NCBI GenBank assembly: GCA_019722365.1
Contig: JADFUC010000484.1
Location: 35,770 to 99,769, forward strand
Length of the DNA: 64,000 nucleotides
Origin: Lithospermum erythrorhizon
Lineage: Eukaryota; Streptophyta; Magnoliopsida; Boraginales; Boraginaceae
Direction: 5' to 3'
This document shows, piece by piece, positions 37,301-53,600 of this stretch. Under the pieces are notes generated by a model. It had not been told where the DNA came from. It was given only the letters and a program-made list of their open reading frames with translations, and ran no database searches. Made by a program: the position numbers and the translations under genes. Positions within the stretch are counted from its first letter, which is position 1; every line of letters starts with the position of its first letter.

Positions 37301-40300
37301 AAGCACTCAAAGGCTTGACTCTACCCCTCACTCAACCCAAATTGCCACCCACCCAAAGGTTCGTGACACCTAAAGAAAGGACCGAATAGAGCATGGAACC
37401 ATTGGGCACGAGAAACACAACCTCTGCAGGCGGGATATGATCCCGTGAAGAATAAGCCATGGGACAATTACTATAAAGAGTTGCAATAAAACATAGGTTG
37501 AGCGCGGAGATGGTAAGACGAAGGAGAGTGCGGCGAGAACTCCCGATACGGGGTTGGGATATAAACCAAAACCACAGATTAAGTATTCTAATCAGAGGGT
37601 GACAAACCCCATTTGCATAGTAGAGATTGATGAAACTCCTACAAATCATATACGCAAAAGCAGTATTCCTCGGGTTAGGCGTCTGACCCCAGAAGAAAAT
37701 CGATAGGAGGCAGTCTTCTAAGATTGGGGACAAAAGCATTGACTCAAAAGGAAATACGTCTTTGATAGATTGAGAAAAACAACCTTATTTATGAAGGAAT
37801 CGCAAGAGGAAGAAGAAAACTTCGCCTCATGCTTCAACATAGAGGAACAAGATGAGGACACATCAAACAGAGGTACCTTCTTAGTCCAAAAGACGAATCC
37901 TTGGGAAGCAATAAAGGAAAGATTCATGGTTAATCTCCTTGCTCGGTGAGAAAAAGACTGAAATGGGACATGTGGGCTGTCCGATTCGAAGGCCTTTTGA
38001 CATGGATACTCTTTACAAAGTAGAGAGTCGAGACTTCAGCGATATGTTCATGGAGTTGACTTACGCCTCGAGGAATACTCACCTTGTTACCCAACCAGGG
38101 GCGGATTACCGATGAGTTCCTCGAAAAATCGGGGAGGCGACGGATATACAAATACATCCTGGCTTGGCAATCATTGGAGCGACTATCAGCGCCGTAGAAA
38201 AGCCTAAGTATGAGGATCAATGACGCCTCGAGAGTCGAGACCTCGAAACGAGAGGAGGCATGCAGAGATAGAATTTCTTCCTAGCACGACAAACAAATAA
38301 CCGTCGCGGAAGCTAATGAAGGTAAGTTTATATACACTTCCGCGCATATCGGTGAGAAAAGGCGAAGAGACATGGCGTTTGGCGTTCGAACCAGGGGACC
38401 TACGAGTCACCATGCAGCGTTGTTCTACAGAAGAACTAAGGAACTAGAGGTCAGCGCTATTTCTATAAAACAAACCTTGGGACTACTACACAGGACAAAG
38501 CCAAATAGTATTCTAGAAGAGTTCTTCAAATGGCAGCATTTGAGCGACCACGAGTGCATAAATATGTCCTGGCTTGGACATTAGCAGATTCAGTACTAGC
38601 TTCTCGAATACTAATGCTAAGTATGTAAGTCAAAAAAGTACCCTATATTCATAGAAGCCATCAATAGTTTGAGACTTAATGAAACAGAAACCATCGAGAA
38701 AAGGGGTAAGATGCATGACGATGAAACCCGAGTTCCAAATACTTCTAAAAGCACTCGAGAAGCCTCCTGGCATGAGATAAATTGTCATTCCGTTCCTTGA
38801 TACGAGGCTTAAACTACCAACCCGGCTCTGTACACAGGATAAAGCGCCGCCCACCTCGTGAGCATGAGGATCGCTGCCCGCTCTGCTCTTTGGTATGAAG
38901 CAAACTATCGACCCGCTCAAGGCACGAGGATAAACTTCCATCGCCCCTCTTGAGCATGAGGATAAAAGCTTGTCCAGCTGCTTTGTCTGAGCTTAAACTA
39001 TCGAGCCCACTCTCCACGAGCATGAGGATAAAGCATGTCCAAAACATGAGCTTGAGGATAAGCGCGGCTCCGGCTCCTTGGCAGGCAAACTGTCAATCCC
39101 GCTCATGGGCATGAGGATAAAGCGTCAGGCCTCTCCCTAAGCGTAAAGATAAACTACCCATCCCTCCTTGATAAAGAGGATAAATTATCAAACCCCCCTT
39201 GAACTAAAATTTGACTTGATGATCCTCAAGGGAGCGTCCATTGAGTGCGTAGGCGACTTGATATGTGTCGAGTGCAGCCATAATCTAAACACCATTCATG
39301 TTGTCTGAGGTTCGAAGGAAACACATTAAGTGACATAGCGCGTGCGAAACAAAGCGGATCCGATCGTCAAGTGCGAAGAAAAGTAAGGAAAGCGAATCCC
39401 TCACTTTCACTTGACAATGTGTGTCTAGACTCCAGCGGACTAAGATGAACAAGCGGGCGGATGTCTCGAATAGTCCCAACAACGACATGCAGACAGTGCA
39501 TCAATAAGTAACCACCGATATTATGTTGGCCGGGGAACCACGAGGTGAAGTTGTAGTCATAAGAGGATAGTCTTTGCTAAAGCTCCTAGATTGTAACTTT
39601 GGACTAGGTTCAAGAATACAACTTTTGAACCTGGGGACATAAGTGATGATGAAGACAGGGACAAAAGCAATGTTCTTGGCAGCTACTCGTTAGACACTCA
39701 TTAGGTAAGTAGTGAATGGCAGCGTTTATAAATTTGAAGTGAAGAAAAGAGTCATTGTACCTCGCGAGAGGCGAGATAAGACTAAGGAGGAGACAAGCTT
39801 AACCTTTCCATTCCAACATTATCTCTACAAACTCCAGAGGGCTGGGGTCTCGATAGTTTGAGGGTGTTAGAGCACCTGATGATGCATCGAGGAAAGATTC
39901 CTATAGAGTTGTCGGGTTCAAGAAGAAATACATCGTCTCATGAAATTTGAGGATCCTTCATTTGAGAGCTGCATGACTCTCAAGAACTCTAGACTATGCG
40001 AATATCCATATAAGCGAGAGACAACTAAGAGCTACTAATTTCTTTAAGGCCGATCGGGGAACATATACGCTATGTCAGCGTGCCTCACAGCCGGACGTAG
40101 TTGGATTTTGACTCTGTAAGGCTGCTAAGGACACTGAAGGGAACATATCTGTCCAAAAGATATAAAGCTAGAGAACATGGTTATTAAAATTACTAAAATT
40201 GCTAAGGCCGATGCGGGGAACATATCGAACTTGTCCCGATACCCCTCTGGCCCGGACAGGGCATCTTGACCTTTAGCCTCACAAGGCTGGGTGAGCGTAT

Positions 40301-43300
40301 CCATGACATCCGACAAGATTCGAAGAGCCATAGGGATGTACAATCTATCAAGTATAGTCGTAACCATCTTAAGAGCTTAATTTGTTGAAGCCCTTGAGCA
40401 TGATTATCGATTGACCTTATTATTCTGTAAATCTACGCTATAACCATAGAGTTAAATTGTTAAAAACTTAAGGTGAAGATGCAATGGAGATATGACTATG
40501 CCATGTGGGCTCCTAGATTGCAACTCGGACCGGATACAAAGAACACTTGCTAAAATCCTTGGATCACAGGGACTAAAAGTTGGAATCATGATACTTGAGA
40601 CAAATGCAAAGAAATATAGGAAAGCCTGAGACTAGTGATGAATGCAGAGGCGTGCAAACATGTACCCAAGTGCATGGCGAATGCCAAAGACATAACACTT
40701 CAAGGATGAGGTACCTCATTTGTCCTATCCATGTAATTCATGTTATAGATAATAGGATCGAAAATAAGTCATATATATAACAAACAAGATACCAGAAATG
40801 CATCCCCAGCCAGAGTCTTGGGGACAGTATCAAGTGTAGAATGGGGAAGCTTGATACCCTACTCACAAATGATGCTTCGCCCCTTGTTGGAAATCAATAA
40901 CATACTTGAAGAGGAATATATGCAGTATTAAACTCACAAGAAGGGGCGAAAGAAGGTGGAATCCATGAAATAGTCGTCCTGACGATCACATCCTTAAATG
41001 TACTAAGGATCGCGACTCCACGGTAAGAGCATAAAGTGCCCAACTGGCTCACAGTAGAACATAAAGTGCCTAAAAACTCATGGTTAGGCATAAACAAGCT
41101 CTCGGATATGAGTCTAACTATCCAACAAAACTGAACTAAATTTCGTCCTCGGAGGCGATCCCGAGGTAGGTGAGTAGTTTGGGATGCTTGAAACACAGTC
41201 GTAACTTATAGTACTTTTGTCACCTACAGGGAACATCACGAGGGAGTATCGGGGGGATGCAAAGATGTTATGGAAAAAAAATGAAGCACAAAGCACAAGC
41301 AAATAAAGATAAATCAAGCCATGAGGAGTGCAATGTGATACGATCGAGCACCAAGAATGATAATACGAACCCCAAGACCACGCAGTCTGAAGCTGATTTT
41401 TATCCTCCCCATTATGAGGGAGTATCAATATCATAGTGAGTGGGAAGAGCGATCATTCCCAACTCATAGAGATATACTTTTCACCAAATCAAATCAAAGA
41501 AAAGGCTTGGAATTAAAAGCAAACACCAAGAAGAAGGTTGGAAAGCAAGTAGGGAGCGTTCCGTTTAGCACTAAATTTTTTCCTTTAAATGGGTCAGGTG
41601 AGACAAGGGTGAAAAACCAAAAATAGCATAATGCGAGCAAGTGGTCAAAAGAAAGAGGAGAGCATTCTGTTATAACTGATACCCCACTTAAAACTCATGG
41701 TTGCTCAGACAAGGTATCGAGGGTATAGGGATATATATACTCTGCTATGGAGCTATGATAAAAGCAATCGGAAGCATATTAACAGGAGAATGTTAAAAAG
41801 CCGTGCTCAACATCCCAGTCATATGTTAAACCCGCAAAATAAAAGCAAGAAGCCATGACCCCGTCTCGAGAGAGGTATTAGAGTAAATCAAGAAGAAGGG
41901 AAAGGAATGCACCAAATGAGTTCCTAAAATCCATTCTCCATGCGAATTCCAATTCTATGCGACATGAATGCAAGAAGTATACAAGTGCGAGCGAATGAAA
42001 GAAAAAAAAGGGCAAGAGCCTTGAGCAATGGGCAGAAATCTCATGCGAATGTTTAGAATAAAATAGGGGGCCTAAACTATCTAGAAAATTCAGAAAAAAT
42101 AAGCGAGAAACTGAACTCGAGAGGCAGTATGTGGAAAAATAATCACTGATCAGTCGATGGAAACAATTCCCAATGAGTTAGCCAGTTTGAACCCCAAGTT
42201 AGGCTTCAAGGACTCATATCTCGACTTTCATAATGAAGCTGAGCCGCTACCTATCAAAAGCGACCGTCTCTTAACAAGGTCGCATGCATATAAAAATCTC
42301 AACAAAGCGTATGAGCGTTATGGGCGTACAATGAAAAATAGTCTGGGTTTGACGAACCCGAAATCAAATTTTGCAAAATTGTTCTACTATTTTTAGAATA
42401 CATCGAAGGAAAAAAAATCAGATTTTATCATCCAAAATTAGTACATGGGCGATTGGTGATTATAAGAATAACAAAAATCAAGTTCAGATTCAATCATTAA
42501 ACATGATAAATCAAAATATATAAAGTTTTGTTTTTTTATGATGGATTAAAGCATGAAAATCATCAAAAAACATGTACAATATCATCAAGATACACAATCA
42601 AGCAGTTAAAGTATGAGAAAGATATAAAGTTACTAACGTTATTGATGAAACTCCAAATTCTTCAAATGTTATAAACTTTGATGGAAATCTCAACTTTAAT
42701 CTTACTTGAAAGAGCCTCGAGAGAGAAGTGTTAGTATGATCACGTAATCATATAAAAACATTAAAGTGTATCAAGTTATGCAAGAAAAACGAGAAGAAAA
42801 AGCAAAAAAATTTTCAGCGCTTACGTCGAGAGTCGCGGCCGGGCGGGGAAGAGGATGATAAAATTTAATTTTGACTGTCTAAATTGCTTAAATAAGCAAA
42901 ACCTAGTCGACCCGAAGCCACAGCTCGTTGTTTGGTTGCTTGTTGGACAAGTAAGGTTCGTGTTCGGGCTTGAGACAATCGAACACTCCGCCGCATGAGT
43001 GGTTAGAAAATCACCAAAAAATAAATGGGATGGCCGGAAATTTTCATGAGTTTATCCCAAATATTTTCGATTCGCCAAAATAAACCGATACCGGCGAGGA
43101 AAATTGCAAGAATAGAGTTTAACTTTAAATTAAACTCTAAAATTAAAATAATTAATTCTAAAACCCCACGTGGAGTCGGGATTAATTATTTTAAATATTG
43201 CTGTGACTCAAATTAAGTATTAAAATTACAAATAATTCCATTAAATCCCACGATTCGAATTAATATTAATGCGATAAATCTAGAGTTCTAATATTTAGCA

Positions 43301-46300
43301 GTATTTATATTAAGCCAAACTCTAGAAAAAAAATTAGATATAGGATCAAGGGATCCTAACATGTATTAAATTCATGTTAACATTAAAATCTCAAACAAAT
43401 TGAATTCCTATTAAATCCTCTACTGGATCGGGGAATTAATGGATTTTAACATGTATTAAATTCATGTTCAATACTAAACTTTCTCAAGTATTTAATTCTC
43501 TAACGAATCGAAATTAAATGGGATCTAACATGGGTTGGCATTAAATCCATAAATTAAGTCTTCGCTAAGTCAATCTTGACCGAAGAGCAATTAGAATCGT
43601 GAATCTGAAATCGTGTACTTAATCCTAAATAAATTGACAAATGCTACCAAGTCGGCTCAAAATAGCTAGAGGTTGACCGTTGATTCAATGATCATATGAG
43701 CCGAATAATAATTCCTGTAGAACAAATGTCCGTCATTCTCCCAATTGACATGGATGACCAAGGACATGATAGTCTTAAATGCAAACTCTGATAAATCCAA
43801 AATATGGTTAATCACAAACTCTAGACCTCCTGGAGAGGTGAGAAGTATTAACCAGGACCAAAATGTGTACTAAATTCACACCAGAAGCGAGTCTAGGATA
43901 GAGCGCTCGTCGACAAATCGAAAGGGCCGAATGCCATCGCCAAAGAGAGAAACACGTTAGAAATAAGGCCATTGGAAAGCCAATACAGCGTTGAAATGGA
44001 TGTGTCTTGGTCGAGCGGCCTCTGCACTGCGTGCTTGGTTGAGGGCAATGCAATAGACATAGAAAATTTGTAAAAATAATAATTAAATTGATTAAGGCGA
44101 ATTAATTAAAATTAATTAAAGAAATTAGAACTGCTTAAAAGTTGCCCGTGGATTAGGGTTCTCGATTAAACTCTAAATTCAAATCCCAACCCTCAATCGA
44201 ATGGGGTTCTAAGTAAATTAAGCCCCGGAATTAATTGAAGTCAAAAATAATAAAAGTGAATTCGAAATAGGATTCGAGATAAACTGACCTCATGATAAAT
44301 GTCAATTGAAATGAGGGGCTAGAAAACCCCCCGATTTTATTGATTAAAATACATTTATAAGGAAGGTAAAATGGCGTGGTTAAAAATGAAGAATACAGAA
44401 AGCGCGGGTTCAAAATGAAGACTCGAGGATTTGGGGTTAAAATCAAAATCTTCAAAAGTCCAGGGACCTCAAAGTAACGCCTACTTTAGGTTTTCTTGGT
44501 GAACAAGTTGTGTTTTTATCGGCGGAGATGCAGAATCTTTACCTAATAAAATCAGCGGTTAAGATCATAATCCACAATAAATCAACAGTGGCTAAGCATT
44601 TGAAGTCCAAAAGCCTATATAACCTTTGATTTATTTTAGAAAAATTCTATCACATTCATCCCATGTTTTTGAGAAAATACAGAGAGAAAACCTCGAGATA
44701 TTTCTCTAAGTTAAATCTTAAAACCTTGACAAAACACCAACTTGGTGGCTGACTTTCTCAATTGACAAAATAAAGCCTTTGAAATCAATTAACTAACGCT
44801 ATAGCAGTAATTCTTCAAGATGAAGTAAAATCTGGCGAGAATCTATGAAAGTTTCTCAGAGCACTTGAATATTCGGGGAATAAGGAGAAAATAGCCTCTC
44901 ATTATTCATAAATCTTGCATGAACACCTAAAATCTTAAGTTTGATTCGTGAGTTCGGATATAAGAATACATTGAGCGTTAGGTCCACATAGCTAGATTCA
45001 GGCGAGGGGAAACCCGCTACTAAAGTCCACATGCACACTTTACCTTCATCTTGTCATGTACATTAACAAGGCACTTCAAGGGGCGTGTAGTATAAGATAG
45101 AAATAGCAGCTACTTCAAATCTTCGTCTAAGTCCAAATTATTACGGAAATCTCACTTAAGAAGTCATTCTGAGTAACAGCTGCTAAAATTTCTTTGTAGT
45201 ACAAGAAAGAAGCAATGTTGGCAATCTTTGCCTATTTATCTTGCTCCATAAAGCTTAAAACTTTGGAGTCTAATCCACTAAATCAAATTTCATTAAAGAC
45301 AAGTGGCCGGTCGAGCTCTGAAAGTCCCCTTATAGAGAGAATTTTGTGACATCGACTCATAGTCCATGAGTGGTACTCAAAGCAAATCCCCTTGGCTGCA
45401 TAAGCGGCTTGTAGTAAGTCTATCGAGTCTAACACATGAACCGGATATCAGAGTCCAAGACCCGAGATCAAGTCAGCTGACCCGAGGGCTTCAACATGAG
45501 ACACACATCGAGTCGAGACCGGTCTGAGTCCATCAGGCCAAGACCCAGCATCATAACTTCATGAAATTTCTGTCAGCCGGTAAAGTCAGTTCAGGCTTCG
45601 AGTCGTCACCCAGAAACTCACATCGACCCAATCGAGTCAAGTTTAAGCTCGTACAAGCTCACTATCGAGAGACCCCGAATCAAGTCAAAGCGAGACATCT
45701 CACAAATCATCGTGACGGCTTAGTAATATCAAAATTACTGCTCAGTGGTTTATTTTATACCCAGATACTTTGTCTGTTGAAAAATTTTCTTCTACCGGTG
45801 GGTTTTATTTTATACCCCTAAGATAAATAATAAAAATTCTTCTTTGCATTACAACTACATCCCAAGTTCACTATCTACAAGGTTTTGAAAATAAATAATC
45901 AATCATCTTTTGAACCGATCAGTTTTATATAACACTGAGCTTTTACAAAAAACAAAAAAAAAATATTGGCACATATACTTCGCACGATAAATTTAGTTAA
46001 ATAACACTAGTCAATGAAACTAGGTGAAAAATAACATCCTAGTTTTTAAATTTGCTTAAATAACACTTACTTTCCTACAAAATGACTAAGTACCCTCCGC
46101 TTCCACTTTCTTTTCTTCTGATTCCGCAAATATCCACCCATGAAAAATACCCGCTGCAAATTGAATCCGACAACAAAATCAAGGGATAAAGAGTGCAGAA
46201 AGAATTGGGAAGCGAAGAATCAGTAGGTGTGAGAGGATTGATGGTGGTAATTGGTGTGAATTGAAGAAAATGAAAAACGAGATTGGGTTTTTAGTAGAAT

Positions 46301-47197
46301 AATTTAAACATTTTGTAGAGGAGTGGCAAATTAAAAAGTTTAGGTATTTTATTCCCGAACTTGGATTGATCGTATTTACCCAAATTTCTTTACTTAAGCA
46401 CCATCGTATGTTCTGCCATATATCATAAAGCGAGATTGTGGTGTCTTTCTTGTTGTATGGTGCTTTATATTATAGTTTGATTTGTGAAGACGTCGTATGG
46501 CAAAATTTATAACTTTTCGTTTTCAACGATTATATAGAATTTCAATACAATTTTATATTAATCGTTCCACTTTTGTCCTTTAACAAATTACTTTTTAATA
46601 AAGTACTTCTTAAAATATACTAATAATATTACTCAACTCGTTAATAAAATATTTTTTACCTTCATACTCAAGTAAATTGAAACGAATGAAATATTATATT
46701 TGATAAAGATCATGACAAGTTAAGTGACATGTTCAGTTATAAAGTAATTAAAAAGTTATGAACATGGCATTTTTCATGACCATAAGCATTGTAACAAAAG
46801 TGTAACATAAGCTCACATGCCAACTTTGTTACTGAAAACTGTTTTTACTAATGATTAACTTAAAATCAAAATTGAATAATTTCATGTTAGATAGATTGAG
46901 ATGGAAGTAACATATTTTAGAAGTGTGATTTGTTTGTAACAAAAAGGTGAATTGGCTGATTTTATTATTGAATAGGTTACAAAAAGAGAGGTTCAAAGTG
47001 AGGCTGAAAGAATGAGTTGGAATTGGAAATCAGAGGACGATTTGTTGATGAATGAAGCCTTCTTCGTCCAATCAGGAGACCCAAATCACAATTTCCCCAC
47101 TAGCCTACGTCCGATCACCCACAGACCAGGTCAATTCGCGAGCCAGATGGCTCAGTTTGCAGGTCCTCTTAATTGCATTGAGGGTAGGGAATGTTAG
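31363..47197 (+). CDS. Pectate lyase (polysaccharide lyase family 1), four exons, giant last intron
   Basis: Cleaves de-esterified pectin (polygalacturonate) by calcium-dependent beta-elimination; predicted to be secreted to the cell wall. Exons: 1, about 31,363-31,528; 2, 31,611-32,262; 3, 32,786-33,028; 4, 46,976-47,197. All junctions are GT-AG and keep frame, giving about 426 residues, normal for plant pectate lyases. Exon 1 has a hydrophobic signal peptide ending SEARA before NIDPD. Exon 2 holds the Ca-site region, [10 protein letters not shown] (32,113), IWIDH (32,152) and DGLIDA (32,188). Exon 3 holds RMPR with the catalytic arginine (32,879) and HVVNNDY. Exon 4 starts VTKRE and has FFVQSGDPN. 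Odd points: no in-frame Met sits just before the signal peptide. ATGs at 31,363 and 31,369 are one base out of frame, so either a one-base indel exists or the start lies at 31,206. Some usually conserved positions differ ([13 protein letters not shown]). Intron 3 is 13.9 kb because it contains a gypsy element. Confidence 0.88.
32263..32785 (+). other. Pectate lyase intron 2 with an exact 40-bp tandem duplication
   Basis: The intron starts GTAATA and ends TATGCAG. A 40-bp unit beginning TTGCTCTCCTTAGTCAATCT is present twice, back to back and identical (32,448-32,487 and 32,488-32,527), which suggests a recent duplication. Confidence 0.8.
33325..34985 (+). repeat. 5' LTR of the Tat-like element
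   Basis: Aligns with 44,069-45,848. Both start with TAAAAATAATAATTAAATTG, share GATTAGGGTTCTCGATTAAA, GGTTTTCTTG-GTGAACAAGTTG and GGTGGGTTTTATTTT-TACCCC, and end near AGATAAATA-TAAAA followed by CA. A TATA-like GCTATATAGCC lies near 33,882. The sequence after the LTR, TGGCACCGGTGGGACTATG (34,991), looks like a damaged primer-binding site of the kind used by Tat/Ogre elements. Confidence 0.8.
35200..36620 (+). pseudogene. Tat-type gag remnant
   Basis: Recognisable blocks in shifting frames: [17 protein letters not shown] near 35,309 (coiled-coil-like N-terminus); [11 protein letters not shown] near 35,747; [10 protein letters not shown] near 36,040; then, near 36,131-36,165, a block encoding KTWS-like/[12 protein letters not shown]; and CKYHKNL with a following HPVE and CF pattern near 36,482, typical of Tat gag C-termini. 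Many stops and frame changes make it non-functional. Confidence 0.75.
37020..37130 (+). pseudogene. Tat-type protease remnant
   Basis: A short stretch reads [12 protein letters not shown], corresponding to the VDGGSSANIL active-site motif of Tat proteases, with the first residues altered. After this point I cannot identify RT, RNase H or integrase up to the tandem repeat block. Confidence 0.45.
37131..38819 (+). other. Interior of the Tat-like element, coding origin unclear
   Basis: Fragments look like eroded coding sequence (AG-rich, few stops in changing frames), but no RT or integrase motif can be placed. Frames on the minus strand here (36,944-37,306; 37,332-37,739; 37,930-38,220) are complements of this element and are not supported as genes. 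Confidence 0.5.
38820..39205 (+). repeat. Degenerate tandem repeat inside the Tat-like element
   Basis: About eight imperfect units of 35-50 bp are built on GAGCATGAGGATAAAGC and ACTATCGACCCGCTC. Blocks like this between pol and the 3' LTR are known in Tat/Ogre-type elements. Confidence 0.75.
39206..44068 (+). other. Long 3' internal region of the Tat-like element
   Basis: No recognised protein. Repeated phrases such as AAGGCCGAT-CGGGGAACATAT occur at about 40,047 and 40,205. One short clean frame lies at 42,157-42,396 (79 codons). The part 42,780-44,068 is strongly AT-rich and resembles a long untranslated region before the 3' LTR. Confidence 0.55.
42157..42396 (+). CDS. Small open frame in the Tat-like element, unknown
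   Basis: A 79-residue frame from ATG to TAG in a region of short frames. The predicted peptide is hydrophilic, with charged and Asn-rich stretches and no motif, signal or membrane segment that I recognise. Some Tat elements carry an extra ORF near the 3' end, but length and content give no link here. It could easily be chance. Confidence 0.2.
   Translation: METIPNELASLNPKLGFKDSYLDFHNEAEPLPIKSDRLLTRSHAYKNLNKAYERYGRTMKNSLGLTNPKSNFAKLFYYF
44069..45848 (+). repeat. 3' LTR of the Tat-like element
   Basis: Starts TGTAAAAATAATAATTAAAT. It matches 33,325-34,985 in order, with a TATA-like CCTATATAACC near 44,620. It is about 120 bp longer than its partner. The end is CA at 45,848, or TTACA at 45,853. 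Confidence 0.8.
45989..46387. mobile_element. Miniature inverted-repeat element in the same intron
   Basis: The two ends are imperfect inverted repeats of about 90 bp: AAATTTAGTTAAATAACACT at the left, and the reverse complement of GTATTTACCCAAATTT at the right, followed inward by matching (C)CTA-TTTTTAA-TTTG blocks. Flanks TACTTCGCACGAT and TACTTAAGCACCAT look like a diverged target duplication. A non-autonomous Mutator-type element is likely; no coding sequence. Confidence 0.5.
46976..47197 (+). CDS. Pectate lyase, terminal exon 4
   Basis: Follows an acceptor ATTGAATAG and runs in frame with exon 3 (…RAKE, then VTKRE…). It encodes the C-terminal strand-loop region: [20 protein letters not shown], and a final Cys two residues from related Cys-containing tails, ending REC and TAG. 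It is separated from exon 3 by 13,947 bp. On its own it would be mistaken for an orphan fragment; the conserved junction shows it belongs to the gene above. Confidence 0.88.
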   Translation, partial: VTKREVQSEAERMSWNWKSEDDLLMNEAFFVQSGDPNHNFPTSLRPITHRPGQFASQMAQFAGPLNCIEGREC

Positions 47198-47882
47198 GAT
47201 TTGCAATTTGTAATGTTGATGTAGATGATAAGGAAATCACAATTGGACAAATTATAGGTCTAGTTTCGGTTTAGTTTGCTCCCCTTCTGTAGTAATGCGG
47301 AAATAGGAGAATAAGAGGGAGCTTGATAGATATAATAAATAAATTATTTAGGATTTTGATTTTGTAACTAATCATCATGACATCTGATTTCATCATGTCT
47401 TATGTTTCATTTATTTGTACGATATATGATAATGATAATATAATGAAGAATTTCATTGCACAGTGATGGAAAAACATGCAAAAGAGGTAAATGATACCGG
47501 CATTTCTCTTTCTCGAAATGGCTCATCTTATGGTTTATCTACAAATATCTCTCTTATGTTTTGATTAGTTGCCTCGTTTATGTGCAAATAACCATTCAAA
47601 ATTCATATTGAACAATCGTGTTGTGGCAATGATTCAATGAGAAGCATATAAGGGGGTAGATGATATCATCATTTCTCTTTGTCGAAGTGGCTTTTCGTAC
47701 CCTTGATGTACATACATCTCTTATTGAACATGCAAAGCCACAGAGTGATAAATATACTCTCCAAAATTTCAGTATCCTAGAACATTATATGAATAAGATT
47801 AGCAATATACAAAACACCAAACAATACCTTTGGGCTATGGATCTACTACATCAACAAAATGTGTATTGCTTAAAGCATGCTC
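47198..47882. other. 3' regions of the two convergent genes
   Basis: The pectate lyase 3' UTR probably ends near the AATAAATAAATT stretch at 47,335. A phrase, GATGATA-C--CATTTCTCTTT-TCGAA-TGGCT, occurs at about 47,490 and 47,660, marking an old duplication. No other gene is seen. Confidence 0.6.
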
Positions 47883-52615
<4,733 letters not shown>

Positions 52616-53150
52616 TGAGGATTAGGGACAGTTTACAAATATTCAATTCTATTCTATTCTACAGTGCCACTTAGGGCACTAAGCATTCCTTTGTTTCTAT
52701 CATACTATAGGTTATTTTAGTAATTTCATCATTCCATCACATCACCCTATCAAATCCACTCGCATCTCCTTCCATTTCAAATCCAAAATAATCCTTTATC
52801 CCAAATTAATCACAACTATCAGATTTCGCTTTATCTCTATCAAATCAAAAATTTTCCGTAGCTATTTTCAATCAAACTAACAAATCTTCCTAAATCAATT
52901 TGTATTGATTTGTGGTTAGTAGTTCAATTTGAAGTTTAAAACTAAAGTAAGTTTAGTACTTAATTCTTTAATTAATACTTCAACTTAACTTTTACAACTG
53001 AATTCTAATATTAATTTTGATATGAGAATGTTTAGAAATTAATTTCATGAATGTTTAGAAATTAATTTGGTGCTGACTTTTGTTGTTAATTTGATCTCGC
53101 ACTCCACTCGCTTTCGCCTACACCAATTATCAACAACGCGAACGAGGTAA
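52616..53150. promoter_or_regulatory. ELP3 upstream region
   Basis: The 5' leader and promoter of ELP3 must lie here (gene reads leftward). The stretch next to the start codon is pyrimidine/adenine-rich (ATTCTATTCTATTCTAC). No TATA box or defined regulatory site can be assigned. Confidence 0.4.
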
Positions 53151-53600
53151 TTTTGATGCTTACTGATAATTTTTACTTTTTTTAATGAAGTTTGGTTTTG
53201 TGTTGATTATGGTATTTTTGTATTTAATAGTTTTATCTTTATGGTATTTTTGTATTTAAATTTTTGGGTATTTTTTATTTGACATTGTTGTTGTTAATGA
53301 TGCTAATTGTATGAAATTTATGTTGATGAACAAGTTTCACTTTCCTGAAGCTTCTATTTTGATGCTTACTGGTAATTTTTTTTCTTTTCTTTTTAAATAA
53401 AGTTTTGTATTTTGTGTTGATTATGATATTTTTGTAATTAATAGTTTATCTTATGGGTATTTAGTATATGATATTGTTGTTGTTGTTGATGATGCTAATT
53501 GTATGCAATTTAGTTTTCCAAGCTTCTCATTTTGATGCTTAATGGGTAAATTTTTCTTTTTTTAAAGTGAAGTTTGGGCTTTTGTGTTACTATGGTTTTA
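53150..53600. repeat. Tandem repeat, about three units of 170-205 bp
   Basis: Units begin TTTTGATGCTTA(C/A)TG near 53,152, 53,357 and 53,531. Each continues with a T-rich run, AAGTTTTG or AAGTTTGG, TTTTGTGTT and a GATGCTAATTGTATG block (units 1 and 2). AT-rich and non-coding. Confidence 0.75.

Larger units (their letters stand above)
33325..45850 (+). mobile_element. Tat-like Ty3/gypsy retrotransposon inside the pectate lyase intron
   Basis: Two direct LTRs (33,325-34,985 and 44,069 to about 45,848) enclose a 9.1 kb interior with a Tat-type gag and a protease remnant. A tandem repeat block (38,820-39,205) and a long non-coding 3' part follow. The element has the same orientation as the host gene and lies entirely between its exons 3 and 4. 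RT, RNase H and integrase are not recognisable, so it is either very decayed or was non-autonomous. A clean target duplication is not visible at the LTR ends. Confidence 0.85.

Noticed and set aside
36944..38413. Series of minus-strand frames of 69-135 residues
   Set aside because: They lie opposite the interior of the Tat-like element, show no motif, and the plus strand carries the gag and protease remnants.
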